This document shows, in pieces, positions 1 to 10,902 of a DNA stretch of 64,000 nucleotides (positions are counted from its first letter, which is position 1; every line of letters begins with the position of its first letter). Both the position numbers and the translations under genes were made by a program. The stretch comes from Bettongia penicillata ogilbyi. Taxonomy: Eukaryota > Chordata > Mammalia > Diprotodontia > Potoroidae. The stretch spans positions 2,823,597 to 2,887,596 of the forward strand of contig JAJHZJ010000575.1 in the NCBI GenBank assembly GCA_023548195.1, in the 5' to 3' direction. Under the pieces are notes generated by a model that was not told where the DNA came from, did not search any database, and saw only the letters and a program-made list of their open reading frames with translations.

Positions 1-469
1 ACCAGGACTTTTACTCTACTTAACTGACTTCTCTCCTCAAAACAGGATAAAACCAGTTGGATCCTACTTTGCCCTTTATCATCTGTGTGAGATATAGCTC
101 CTTTGTTATGTCTCCCATTCTGCATTTTGTTATTCTGAATTTATGGAAAGAAATTCCTCCATTATATCTCCCAATTTCTTTCTTCTGCTAAAAGATAATC
201 TAGTGCTTATCTATGGTGATAGTGTCTCTGTTTAAATGTCTCTTAATAGCCACAGGTAGAGAAATTCTCTTAGGTATGTTGATTAGCCTGATCAATGAAA
301 ATATTTAATGAACACTCCCACACACATACCACTTTCTTCTCCAATCAGTTTATTTTCCTGCATTTGCTGAAGTCAAAAGACTTTCTGGTATGTTTTGGTC
401 CCTAGGTTTCATAAGTCATGTATTACGTAATTTCTATGGAAACCAAAGTTTTAATCATTCTTCACACTC
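1..469. other. Intergenic, no gene seen
   Basis: AT-rich sequence with no open reading frame resembling a known protein and no repeat family I can name. The dispersed repeat described next begins at about 470. Confidence 0.5.
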
Positions 470-599
470 CTAAGCTGTGAACATGGGAACTGGGAGAAGG
501 ATGTTGTTCTCTAGAATAATAGGGAAGGTAGCAAGAGGGGGAGGGTTTTGGGGGAAGATAATGAGCTCCATTTGGGGCATTTTGAGTTTGAGACATCTA
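470..599 (+). repeat. Dispersed repeat, left part (split by retrocopy)
   Basis: This stretch matches 53482-53600 closely, including the motifs aacatggga, gggaaggta and gatgagctccatttggg. The match breaks at 599 and resumes at 2062, because a processed pseudogene was inserted here. The family is present elsewhere in the window (about 11230-11720, 12640-13530, 47560-47850, 51000-51300, 52720-53880). I cannot name it with certainty. Confidence 0.65.
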
Positions 600-2061
600 G
601 AGGAGCCTTTCTACCTGAGCTGTAGCAAGGGACTGTGTGTAGGCAGCAGCGAGTTCCCCAGCTTTTGGCCCTCTCTTACCCAGCTTTCTTTCTCCAACTC
701 CAACACCTTCCCCTTGGTAACCATGACAGAACAGGCTAGCTCCTTCATCAATGACTTCCTGACCGGTAGCATCACTGCTGCTATCTCTAAGACAATGGTG
801 GCCCCCATTGAGAGTTAAGCTACTATTGCAGATGCAGCATGCAAGTAAACAAATTGTTGCAGATAAGCAATACAAAGGCATGATGGATTAGTCCAAATGC
901 CAAAGGAACCAGGGGTGCTTTCCTTTTAGCACAGTAACTTAGCAAATGTCATCAGATATTTCCCGCCCCACCCCCATGCCCTTAACTTTGCCTTTAAGGA
1001 TAAGTATAAGCAGGTGTTTTGGGGAGGAGTGGACAAGCACACAGTTTTGGAGGTATTTTGCTGGCAATCTGGCCTCTGGTGGTGCAGCTGGAGCCACATC
1101 TCTCTGCTTTGTCTACCCCTTGGATTTTGTGAGGACCTACTTGGCAGCTGATGTTGGGAAATCTGGTACTGAGAGAGAATTCAAAGGCCTGGGAGACTGC
1201 CTTGTGAAAATCACCAAGGCTGACTGAATCCAATGTCTCAGTGCAGGGTGTCATTATCTATGGAGCAGCTTACTTTGGCATCTATGATACAGCTAAAGGT
1301 ATGCTCCCAGATCTGAACACTATTATTGTGATAAACTGGATGATTACACAAACAGTGACTGCTGTAGCAGGTGTGGTCTCTTATCCCTTTGATACAGTAA
1401 GGCAGTGAATGATGATGCAGTCTGGGTCTGAAGGAGCTGATATCATGTACACTGGGACAACTGACTGCTGGAAGAAGACTGCTAAAGATGAGGGTGGCAA
1501 AGCTTTCTTCAAGGGTGCCTGGTCCAATATTCTTAGAGGCATAAGTAGAGCTTTTGTGTTTGTCCTATATGATAAATTGAAGAAAGTCATCTAACTACAT
1601 CCTAACTAAGTAACTAGTGAATGTAGATCATGTAGAATACTTAACCATACTTAGTATTTTGGGCCATTGACCTTCAAGAAATTCCCATTATCTTTTTCTG
1701 CAGGCAGATCATGTCTATAGGGGAGCCAGGAACAGCTCTTAGAAAAGGGGGCTCATTCATTGTGATCCCTTATGCACACAGTGGAACTGATGATGAATCA
1801 GTATATTGATTATCAGTTTTGGGGAAAATGAGAGCTTCTGTGAGTCCAAGGAGGCAGATCAACTTAGACCATCTAGTTTAAATGCTCTTTTGTAGAACCA
1901 TAAATTTGTGCTTAACTGTTTATTTTAAAAAAATCATGTCTCCCATTTGTACTTAAGCACTATATATACTATTTTGCACAACTGACTGTTTGACAGTTAT
2001 GATGATCTGTGTTGGGCATTCTGCTGTTAAACAATAAATACACAGAAGACTCTAAAAGCAA
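600..2061 (+). pseudogene. SLC25A6P: Processed pseudogene of ADP/ATP carrier SLC25A6 (ANT3)
   Basis: The coding-like part runs from an ATG at 723 to a stop at 1592-1594 without introns. It begins MTEQASSF and contains [46 protein letters not shown] and a C-terminal LKKVI. These favour SLC25A6 over SLC25A4 or SLC25A5. The parent is the six-helix inner-membrane carrier exchanging ADP for ATP. This copy is dead: a stop follows PIES near residue 31 where the RRMMM-type carrier repeat should continue, there are further stops and frameshifts (for example after ITKAD near 1225), and part of the middle is missing. The 5' UTR-like part (600-722) and 3' UTR-like part with AATAAA at 2033-2038 are retained. 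The nine bases agacatcta at 591-599 recur at 2062-2070 and are the target-site duplication expected of LINE-mediated retrotransposition. Confidence 0.93.
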
Positions 2062-2340
2062 AGACATCTACAGGACATCCAGTTGAAGGTGCTTCCAAGG
2101 CCGTTGAAGATGCAAGATTGGAGGTCAGCAGAGAGTTTAGGGGAAAAATAGGTTGATTTGAGTATCATCAGCATAGACCTTAAATCCTTAGAAGATGATG
2201 AGATGATCACCAAGTGAACTAGAATAAAGGGAGAAGAGACAAAGACCCAGGACAGAATACTAACATCAACAGTGAGAGGGTGAGATCCTAGAAATGAGGG
2301 AGACAGACAGTGTAGAGAGGAAACTTGGTGATCAGAGACC
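2062..2340 (+). repeat. Dispersed repeat, right part
   Basis: Continuation of the repeat interrupted at 599. It matches 53594-53830, sharing caggacatccag, gttgaagat, agcagagag and gcatcatcagcatag-like stretches. The repeat was therefore in place before the SLC25A6 retrocopy arrived. Confidence 0.65.
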
Positions 2341-5127
2341 TGGTATCTGTTATTGGAGACCTTAGATTTTCATGACTCCATGTCTATTGCTCTATCCACC
2401 ACCCTGCCTAGCTGTCTTTGGGCCACAGTCAAGAAGCTCTTAGCTGTACACTAAGAGGAGGTTACTTTGCCTTTTGAAAGAAAAGGAAAATGAGTTCATT
2501 CTTAAATTCTTACCCAAAAAAGGACAATATTCCTGGTCCTTTTTTCAAGAGACATTGTCCTTTTCCAATCAGTCTTGAGAGATGAAACAATTGCGATAAA
2601 TAATTATAATAACACTTTAGGAAGGAATCAATGAATTAGTCAACATTCAGCAGAGTGCGAATAAGATGCTGTGTGTTTAAATGCATACTACATACATATA
2701 CATATATATATAACATGTATATATGTGTACACACACATGCACAGATTTGTTGAAGAAATTGGAAATGCTTAACCAAGAGAGAAGAAGATTAAGAGACTGT
2801 ATCTTACTACCCAGCATTATGGCTCCACTCACCGTCCCTGGGATATCCTAAATCAAACATCCTTCAGTGTCTACCTTTCCTCTATATGTGTTCTCTCCCC
2901 CAATGAAAATTTAAGCTCCTTGAGGGCAGCAACAATGTTTTTTATGTTTGTATCCTCAGCATTTGCACAATGCCTGGAAAAGTCTACTTAATACTTTTTC
3001 AGTCATTCATTCCTTTAGTCATTTATTCTTTCAATGACCATTGCCAAATATTCAAATGGCTATTGCTAGAAAGGGGGGGGTTCGATTTGGTCTGCACAGC
3101 AGAACTATAAACAGAGGTTGGATATTTCAGAGGCAGAATTAGGATCAATGCAAGAAACAATTTCATAATAAACCGAGCTATCCAAAGGGAGGCAGGTTGA
3201 CTCTAGAGGTAGGGGACTTAGGCTCACTACACATTTTTAAGAAAGTTTGACCATCCTTTGGCAGATACATCAGAGAAGAGATTCTTCTGAGTTGGACCCT
3301 GGAATTGGGAGAAGGGCAAGAACTGATTCAGGTCCTAGAACATAATGTGAAGACCCTCTTCCAAAGAGGTGAGAGAGGAGTCCAGCAGTGGATTGAATGC
3401 TTTTCATCAAAGGACCAAGAAAAGACAATTTCGTCAAGCCTCAGCACTAGAAGTGTTTTCATGAGGTTATGGATTTTTGCTGTTGTTGTGTTTTTGGTTA
3501 CATTATGATTTTGCCCAAGCAACTCAGGAAGAAGTCCTTTTATTGTGTACCAGTCCTATGATCAGTACTGGTAAGGATGTGCCAATATGGATGGATTATC
3601 AGTATGGATGAATGCTCATTCAACATTCAGCCACTTGAAACAAAGATTAAACCCAAAACGCCACAGCTACTAGTTGAAAGATGAACATTTTCATCAGACA
3701 CTTCTCTTTTCCAATGGCAAGCAAATGTGTTGATTTCCTGTGTTTACACGAATAGGTTTTAGGATCATAGCTCAAGATCTGGAAGGGATCTGAGACGATC
3801 TGTGCAACCTCATTTTATGAATGTGAAACATAAGGCCAAGGAAGGGTAAATTATTTGCTTGTGGTCACATATACATGTCACAGGTTTCTAAGGTGGAGTT
3901 TGTACCTAGGTCTTTTAACTGTAGAATCAACATTCTGCCTCACTGTACCTCGTTGATTACACTTATCATGGAGAAAGTTTTTTGAAGTTCTCAAGGGCTT
4001 TAAAAATAATTTTATTACTTATTTTAACAAAATAAATAATTATACATTTCAAATAAAATGTAAAGCCCTACCCCTTTTCTCCTCATAAGTAATATGTTAA
4101 GGATATATAACTTTTGTCAGGGTGGGACCTCTATTCATAGATGTGGGATTTCTTTGGTTTGGGGATTTCTACCCAGGTAGATCACAATCCTTCTGTAGTT
4201 CAGCAAAGGCTCGGTGGGTGGTTTTATGGACCATTCTCCCTGACGTGTGATGAGGATCAGTGACTGTACAGGGAGTATCATCATCTTAGTTATCTGTAGC
4301 CCTGATGTTTCTGGTGCTACTACTGGTCATGGTCAACTTTTCTAGGGAGAAACTCACTGGGCAGTGCATATCATCTGGTCTTGATCATTTAGATCCTAGA
4401 CATAATCTTTTCTGAGACTCTCACATCCAGTCATTCTTTCATAGGGCTACTATGTTGTTTGTTTTGCTGCGTTGTTTCTGTTTTAATTTTCTCTTCTTTT
4501 GTATCCAGCTTCTTGAATATTAGACGTCAAGGTTGGCCAGTAAGATACCTAGAGTTATTTAAGTAGAAAGTCCTCTAGAAGACCTTAAGGATCTTACCAC
4601 CAAGGGGTGAAATGTGGTAGGAGCAATATCCCAACCTCTGCTGACACCACTGTAAGTTACACTAGTTTTTCCTTAAAAGATTTTTGAGACCTTGAGAGTC
4701 TGAGAGCTCAGGAGACTAAAGACTCATATTGTTGCTGTCACTTCCTCCCTACATAAGTATAAAGCAGCATTGAAGAATTCTCTGGTGTTTGACTGGTGAA
4801 AAATGATGGAAATGGAAGTTTTGCTCAGCCTAATCTACTTGAGATATCTTCATTGACTTTCTTTGTGGAATATCGTTGGCTATGACTAAGCAAATGTCTT
4901 CTTGTTAACTTCTGAGTGCTCTACTGCTGTCTCATTTTGTTCTAATATCAAACCTAAACTTCTAGGGGACTGGCCTGAGTCAGGTTCAGTCTAGGATAAT
5001 TAGCATTGTCTTGAAGGACTTGAACATAATTGAATTCACTGACCACTGACATGGAGGAGAAGCAGTGTAGAGAAAGGTGATCCTGACTGCTGACTGTGTT
5101 TTGGTTATGGTTGCTTACTATGAGTCA

Positions 5128-5130
<3 letters not shown>
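2341..5130. other. Intergenic, repeat fragments only
   Basis: No gene recognised. About 2880-2990 resembles the L2 3' end (aagctccttgagggcag, then a cctcagca/tgcctgg tail). About 3765-3950 looks like a MIR-type fragment (gaagggatctgag, then a region resembling SINE heads). A short alternating TA/CA tract lies at 2690-2740. The rest, including 4000-5130, holds nothing I can assign. Confidence 0.5.
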
Positions 5131-5177
<47 letters not shown>

Positions 5178-5199
5178 ACACACACAGACACACACACAC
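5131..5199. repeat. (AC)n microsatellite
   Basis: Nearly pure CA dinucleotide tract with two interruptions. It sits exactly at the left end of homology between duplication copies A and B. Confidence 0.95.
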
Positions 5200-6190
5200 G
5201 CCTTCTAATAACCCGGAACTATGAATTCACACTTTTGCCATGTGAACTCCTCAAGGCTGAGCCCACCCTCCTCAGTAACATCATGTATACAAGGAAAGAG
5301 TGGATTCTTCATTTAGGGGATGGGGATGGAGGAATGAGGAGGCAGAGATTTCTATAACTGTCCTTGCTATATCTGCTTAGTGAATATCGCCAATTAAGAG
5401 TTAATTAAGTTTGGTTGTTTGATAATCCTTGGAACCCCGCCAGATGAGAGCTTGTAAGTGGCAGTAACAGAAACTTATCTCTAAAACTCAGAGGGAAAGA
5501 GAAGCATCAGTCACTTGCTGGGACCCAACTGCCAGTGTAGGTGGAATCTGGGATAATGCAGCCAGAATAGATGCTACAAGTATTATATTTTGTCATTTAT
5601 CATGTCATAGACATTAGTTCATTCTTCTGTAAGATGTGGGGGCTCACTAAGAGTCCCTCACCAAGGTCTAAATCTACCATCCTCTATTTCCTATTTTTCT
5701 TCTTTCTTGTGTGGTTAGAAACATCATCATAATGAAGGCTTGACAGACCCAAACAGAGTCTATCTTTTTGTCTCCTGAGGATCCCAATATTAACAACGAA
5801 TAATAAAACCCTCCCATTCTTCCCTTGGTACCAGATTTTTCTTTCAAAAAGGGAGAGGGAAAGATCTTTATGGTCCCTGGTAAAACTTTAAGTGTACCAC
5901 TATATGCTCATTTACTCATAACTCATTTGCTTACTCTCATTTTACTCATTTACTCACACCCATATGAAGTTTCCTGTCTCCAGGACAGTCTCTGATCTTC
6001 ATGAAGGGGAGTGAAGACATCCCTCACCTGAAGAGGGGTATGCTTGTACAACGCTATACTGAAACTTGCAAATGGGATTGAGAGAGGATCCCAATGAACT
6101 AACCAGAGATCAGAGAATCATGATCTAACTTTATTTTACTCTTGCAGAGTAGTGAGTAGCTGTTCCTTTCAATGTCTATGTCACTTGCAT

Positions 6191-6240
6191 TCATTCCCCT
6201 CTGGCTGCTGATTTAGGGCATTTGGGGACAAAACTTGTCA
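6191..6240 (-). pseudogene. Copy-A counterpart of candidate LMW-kininogen exon
   Basis: On the minus strand an AG (aactcag) precedes 50 bases that stay open and end in TGA. They encode TSFVPKCPKSAARGE, against ERFVVPKCPNSAARGE in copy B (57150-57202). The two differ in length by exactly 3 bases, so the frame is kept although the neighbouring exon in this copy is dead. Whether it was ever an exon is uncertain. Confidence 0.3.
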
Positions 6241-7266
6241 CTGAGTTACATGTCAAGAGACTTCTATCTTTGATTAATATAACTGCTACGGACCTTTCCT
6301 TTGGGTATTGGTTCTGATATATGCAAGACCTTAAGTGCCCCCGTAATAAGAGTAAAATGTGGTTAAGCTGATTGGTTTATTTCCAATTAGGCATAGCACA
6401 AGTTATTTCCCAGGTGACTGAGCAGGATTTTTCCCCTGCTCTAATGAATCAAAGTAAAGATAATGAATGAAAGCAGAGATAGGGGACAGATAGAGTAGAA
6501 AAGGGCCTGGATTAGTTAATGCATCCAATCATGTGAGGTTAGAGCTTCACCAAACAACCATAAGTTAGTCTCACTTTCTACTGCTTCTCCATGCAAAGTA
6601 GAGCAAGAAAATGAGAACATTTTAGGAATCAGTCACAGGCTAGCTAGAGTGCACTGCAACAGCAACATAATCCAAACAAATTGTTCCATTGCCAAAATGT
6701 TTTGTGAGGTGGACCCAAAGGAGTAATCCAAAGGCTTCCCTCTGGACCTTCTGCTCTCTGGCCCCACCTTTCCATCAAATACTGCCCTGGTCTCCTTGCA
6801 ATCATCAAAATATTTCTTTGATAATCACACTTTTATTAATTAATCAATACGTATTAATTAAGCATCAGTTCATTGTGGAGCAGACACATCCTTAGTTCCC
6901 ATTAGTTTCTGTTCTTTGACACTCATGCAAAGAGGAAAGTTAGTTTGCATAGATAACTAAAGATAATAATTACTTATCCTTCCAAGCAACAAATATTCTT
7001 CCTCCCTGATATCTATTGTTAGAAATTCCAGTTAAAAAATGGCCTCAAAATAAATCCACTTTCTCCATCTTCCACCTTGCTGAGGGAACTTGCTTGCCTG
7101 AAGGAGTGAAGATAGATTTGCTCCTTAAAAAACAAATTTTCACTGATTCATTAAGACCGCCAACATCCATAGTGAGTCTCAATGCTTGTTCCAGGCTATT
7201 CTGAGGTTTCATGGTTTGTGGTTCATTATGTTTGAGCAGTAGTATGGTGAATGACCAGGAGAAGAA

Positions 7267-7999
7267 TCATTTCTTCCCATATTCAAGAGCTTCAGAGAGA
7301 TCAAAGACCATACGGGGGTTCTCTTCTCTAACTGGCTCCATCACATCAATAGGTTTCTGTGGGCATCCAGGACATTTGGGGGCAGGTAGTTCTGGAAAAT
7401 CAGACACCAAAGTAAACAAGGGACTCTGACTCTACAGGGATGTCTGGGATCCAGTCATCCTCTGTGTCCTTTACCTCCACCGTCTTCTTTTTCTCCTCAG
7501 TTGTAGGATGAGATGGAGGATTGGTTGGGTTAAGATAAAGGAGATCTGTATCTTGTAAATCAGAAGGAGAAACAGTGGCCCCTTGTGGTGAAGAGCTAAA
7601 GAGGATGGGGGCTGTGTCTCCTCTTGTGTCTTAGAAAAAAAGAGAATTCCCTTCATTTGGGTTGTTCATATACTCATTTGTCCAAATTCCATGAATTTTC
7701 TTACCTTTTTTTCATGTTTTCTGATGGCCTTTGCCATGCTTGGTTTGCGTCCATAGCTGTAATCTTGACTATGACCATGCCCATGTATATGCCCAAGGCC
7801 AAGGGCCTGGGTGGTCTTTGTTCTCATGGTCAAAGTTACATTCCTTTCAGTGCCTGTGACCAAAGGTACAAGTAAGACCTCGTTCCTTTCCTATGGCTTG
7901 TTCTCCCTCTTGTTTTGTCATATCAGAAGTCTAGGGTTCACTTGGAGCTATTGCTACTGCTCATAAAGGGAAGACACCTAGAGGTCATTTCACAAGCAT
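7267..7999 (-). pseudogene. KNG1P: Kininogen last-exon pseudogene (KNG1 exon 10 copy)
   Basis: This is the copy-A counterpart of the intact KNG1 exon at 58237-58977, read on the minus strand: 733 bases against 741. A splice acceptor (ctttctttag-like) is still present above 7999, followed by ATGCTTGTGAAA. The next codon is TGA where the intact exon has the first Arg of bradykinin. The nine-residue hormone has become *PLGVFPL*, with a second stop at its last Arg. Later parts remain recognisable in shifted frames: the His-rich segment (GHIHGHGHSQ) and the region before the end. With two stops in the hormone and several indels it cannot make a kinin. The equivalent of KNG1 exon 9 was not found in the next few kilobases. 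Confidence 0.92.
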
Positions 8000-8354
8000 C
8001 TAAAGAAAAGCATAGACAGATGCATTTCAACAATGACCACAATATCCCTGCACAGGCAAAGGGCACAGGCTTGGCCAGGTTCATTCCTCTCACAAGGAAG
8101 CCAGAATTTGCCAAGTTTTAGATACTTAAGTAAGGTTATGGGGAAAAAGGAAGCTAAGCATGACTTGCCCCTCTGTATTAGCTATCAGATTGATATTTAG
8201 AATGAACAAATTGTGAAGTAGTGTGGGCACAGTTGATAGGTAACTGGACTTGGAGTCAAGAACACCTGACTTCAAATCCCACCTCAGAAATTTACTAACC
8301 TTCTCACCCTGGATATATCATTCAACTTCCCTCTGCCTCAGTTTCCTAATTTGT

Positions 8355-8656
8355 GTGTGTTCATCCTGCGTCGCTGAAGATCATGACATCAGAGAAATAA
8401 TGACATGACTTGCACTTGACTTTGTTTTGAGTGAGTGAGGGCTGTGCAGGTCACCAGCCTCACTTTTCCTCCAGAGCCATCTGAATCCAGTGACCAGATA
8501 TTCATCAGGATGACTGGAGATGACCCAGGATGAAGCAATTGGGGTTAAGTGACCTGCCCAAGGTCACACAGCTAGTGAGTGTGAAGTGTCTGAGGTAAGA
8601 TTTGAACTCATATCCTCAGATCCTCCTGGCTCCTGCCCTAGTACTCTATCCATTGC
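8355..8656 (-). mobile_element. Marsupial-type SINE, inserted only in copy A
   Basis: A SINE of about 300 bases that is absent from the matching site in copy B (near 59325). It carries catcaggatgactggagat in the orientation opposite to the copies at 39070 and 39670, and a downstream block gtgacctgcccaaggtcaca typical of marsupial tRNA-derived or CORE SINEs. The ten bases cctaatttgt flank it at 8345-8354 and 8657-8666: a perfect target-site duplication. It therefore inserted after the segmental duplication. Confidence 0.85.
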
Positions 8657-8859
8657 CCTAATTTGTTTAATGAAGGTAATAGTAAGTACGTACCTGACAG
8701 GGTCGATCAAATTAAATACTATACATAAAGTGCTTCACAAACCTTAGCAGAAGAAATAATGCCAATAAGGTACTCAGCAAACTTTAAGGGACCATGTAAA
8801 CGTGAGCAATGATGGTGATGGCGATAATGATCATAGTTCTTAATAAGACCAGTTGAAGT

Positions 8860-9190
8860 AATAATTCCATTGCCAGATTCCAAAGAGATCCAAGAGAGAG
8901 AAGAAGGACCAATATATACCAAAATACTTATGACAGTTCTTTTCATGATGCCAAAGAGCTTGGTTGGTTGGTTGGTGAACTGATGAGTGCAATGATGAAC
9001 CATCAAGAACGCTACCTAGAGAGGTAGGTGATGGATTCAAGATGCAAAAGGCAACAATTTTGGACATTATTGAACACAATTCCCAATGTGGGAATTTGTT
9101 TCACTTAATTATGTGTATTTGTTACAAAGGTTCTTCTTTTCCCCCCAATGGAGGTAGGTGAAAAGGAAAGCAAATTAATGTATTTGCAAA
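8860..9190 (+). mobile_element. L1 3' UTR fragment (shared by both duplicates)
   Basis: Matches about 59560-60060 in copy B and the L1 3' region at 44090-44700 (ccaaaata.ttat, ttcttttcatgatgccaaa). Copy A has lost an internal block of about 200 bases after 8958. Presence in both copies shows the L1 predates the duplication. Confidence 0.65.
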
Positions 9191-9279
9191 AATAATTTAA
9201 TTTAAAATAAAATGTTGGATGAAACTTGGGAGTGTTTTATCTATTAAAGGAGACCTCCAAAATTCTGATTATAATGGTT

Positions 9280-10369
9280 TATATTTATGTGGTGCTCAAA
9301 GGTTTACAAAGTAATTACTATGAGGTAGGTTTTTAATCCCTCTCTGGGACATTCTTTCCTTATTTGTAAGGTGACTTATTCATGGTCATGCTACATCTCT
9401 AGTCTACCTGAGGTACCCACAAGGAAAGACATATCTGAGACCTTGTCTATATCCCAAACAACCCCACTTCCCTGATCTTGAATTCTGAAATTTCTCAGTC
9501 TGATCCCAGTATCCTGCCCTGATGTTCTCCCAGCACATCCTAAATATTCTCTCTGTCCTCACCACAACCTGCCACCCTATTTTCCAAATCTACTACTCTT
9601 ATCCAGCATTTACTTTTGTCTCATCACAGACTAGATCTTATAGTTAGTGAATCCAAGAAGACTCTGCGCTCTGCCCTTGAAACCCTTGTCCCTTCAATCA
9701 TTCATGCCCTGTCAGTACTCAACTCTGGGCATCCCTCTCTGCTCCTGCTCTTAGGATGCTTGAGTAGTGCAATCTAACCTCAACAGGGACTTTAATGCCA
9801 CACAGTAACTTTTTATTAATCTCTAATTGAGAATCTCACACCCTACATTGGCTCTTTCAAATCTCCTCTCTCCTTTAGGTTCTCTTCACAGGCAGTCTCA
9901 TTTTCCTCTTTTTTATGAAATGACCTTGTCTTCTAATTTGCTGAGAAAATCAAAGGCATATATCATGAGTTAGCTCATCTCCTTTACTCTCCTCCTCAAA
10001 GTCCAGGCTCATTTTTTCTTCATTGGCTCCAGGAAGGAGTGACCTTTCCCCTTGCATGTTCTAAACCTTCTGCTTGTTACCTTTTCCCCATCTTGAGTTT
10101 CCTTTCCTCTTATCTTTGATCTCTATTTATTAGCTCTCTCAAAGTTTGCCAGTGACTTCTTGATTGCCAGATATGGTCTTTTCTCACTCCTCACCTTCCT
10201 GTTCTCTTCCAGGACACTTCCCATTCTCTTTTTTACTGGTTTTCATCATCTGTCCCCTGCTCATTAAGTGCACTCCAGCTTCAGTGCTGAGCTCTCTTCT
10301 TCTGTACTTTCTGTTGGTGACCTCATTGACACCCATGTGTCCAATGATTGTCTTGATCTATCTAGCCCT

Positions 10370-10370
<1 letters not shown>
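9280..10370. repeat. MIR-like and L2-related fragments in copy A
   Basis: About 9280-9400 resembles the common SINE core (atttatgtggtgctcaaaggtttacaaag). About 9430-10370 is the C/T-rich L2-related tract also present at 60300-61310 in copy B. No gene seen. Confidence 0.55.

Positions 10371-10455
<85 letters not shown>
10371..10455. repeat. (CT)n microsatellite, copy A
   Basis: Uninterrupted CT tract of about 85 bases. The homologous tract in copy B (61319-61510) is more than twice as long and runs into (CA)n. The long Leu/Ser open frames across it are repeat artefacts. Confidence 0.97.
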
Positions 10456-10457
<2 letters not shown>

Positions 10458-10902
10458 GATTTTTCTCCTACCCATTTGACCACTCCTTCTCTATCTCCTT
10501 CATGCAAGTGACTCCTGCTAACTCTGGGTGTCCCTCAGATCCCTGTCTTGGGTCCTCTTCTCCTCTCCTTGTAGATTCTTTCACTTGGTGATCTCAACCT
10601 GATGCTGAAAATTCTCAAATCTACCTATTGTAGCCTAACACTAATGCTAATCCTCTTTGCTGACCTCCAATCTCACATTTCCAAATGCCTCTACACATCT
10701 CCAATAGGATGGCCAGTAGACATCTTAAACTCAACAGGTCCTGATTGTAGTTCATTACCTTACCCCATCAAAAAAAAAACCCTTCTCCCCCCTAAACTTC
10801 CTTATTGCTATCAAGGGCAACATCATCCCTTCAGACCCACAGACTTCCATCCTCATCCTGGACTCCTCATTGTCTCGGAGGGACCATGTAAACGTGAGCA
10901 AT

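Larger units (their letters stand above)
5203..10878 (+). repeat. Segmental duplication, copy A
   Basis: Sequence from 5203 aligns by eye, block after block, with 56166 onward in the same orientation, at an offset of about 50.96 kb. Landmarks shared with copy B include ctatgaattcacactttt (5220 / 56182), aggctgagcccaccctcctc, the last KNG1 exon, an L1 3' fragment, an L2 tract and the CT microsatellite. Copy A has a SINE that B lacks (8355-8656), and its kininogen exon is broken. Clear collinearity ends at 10878; weaker similarity of one repeat family may continue a little further. Confidence 0.9.

Noticed and set aside
8500..8660. tRNA gene-like sequence, also near 54840-55040 and 59225-59330.
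   Set aside because: These are SINE heads or bodies without an intact cloverleaf.
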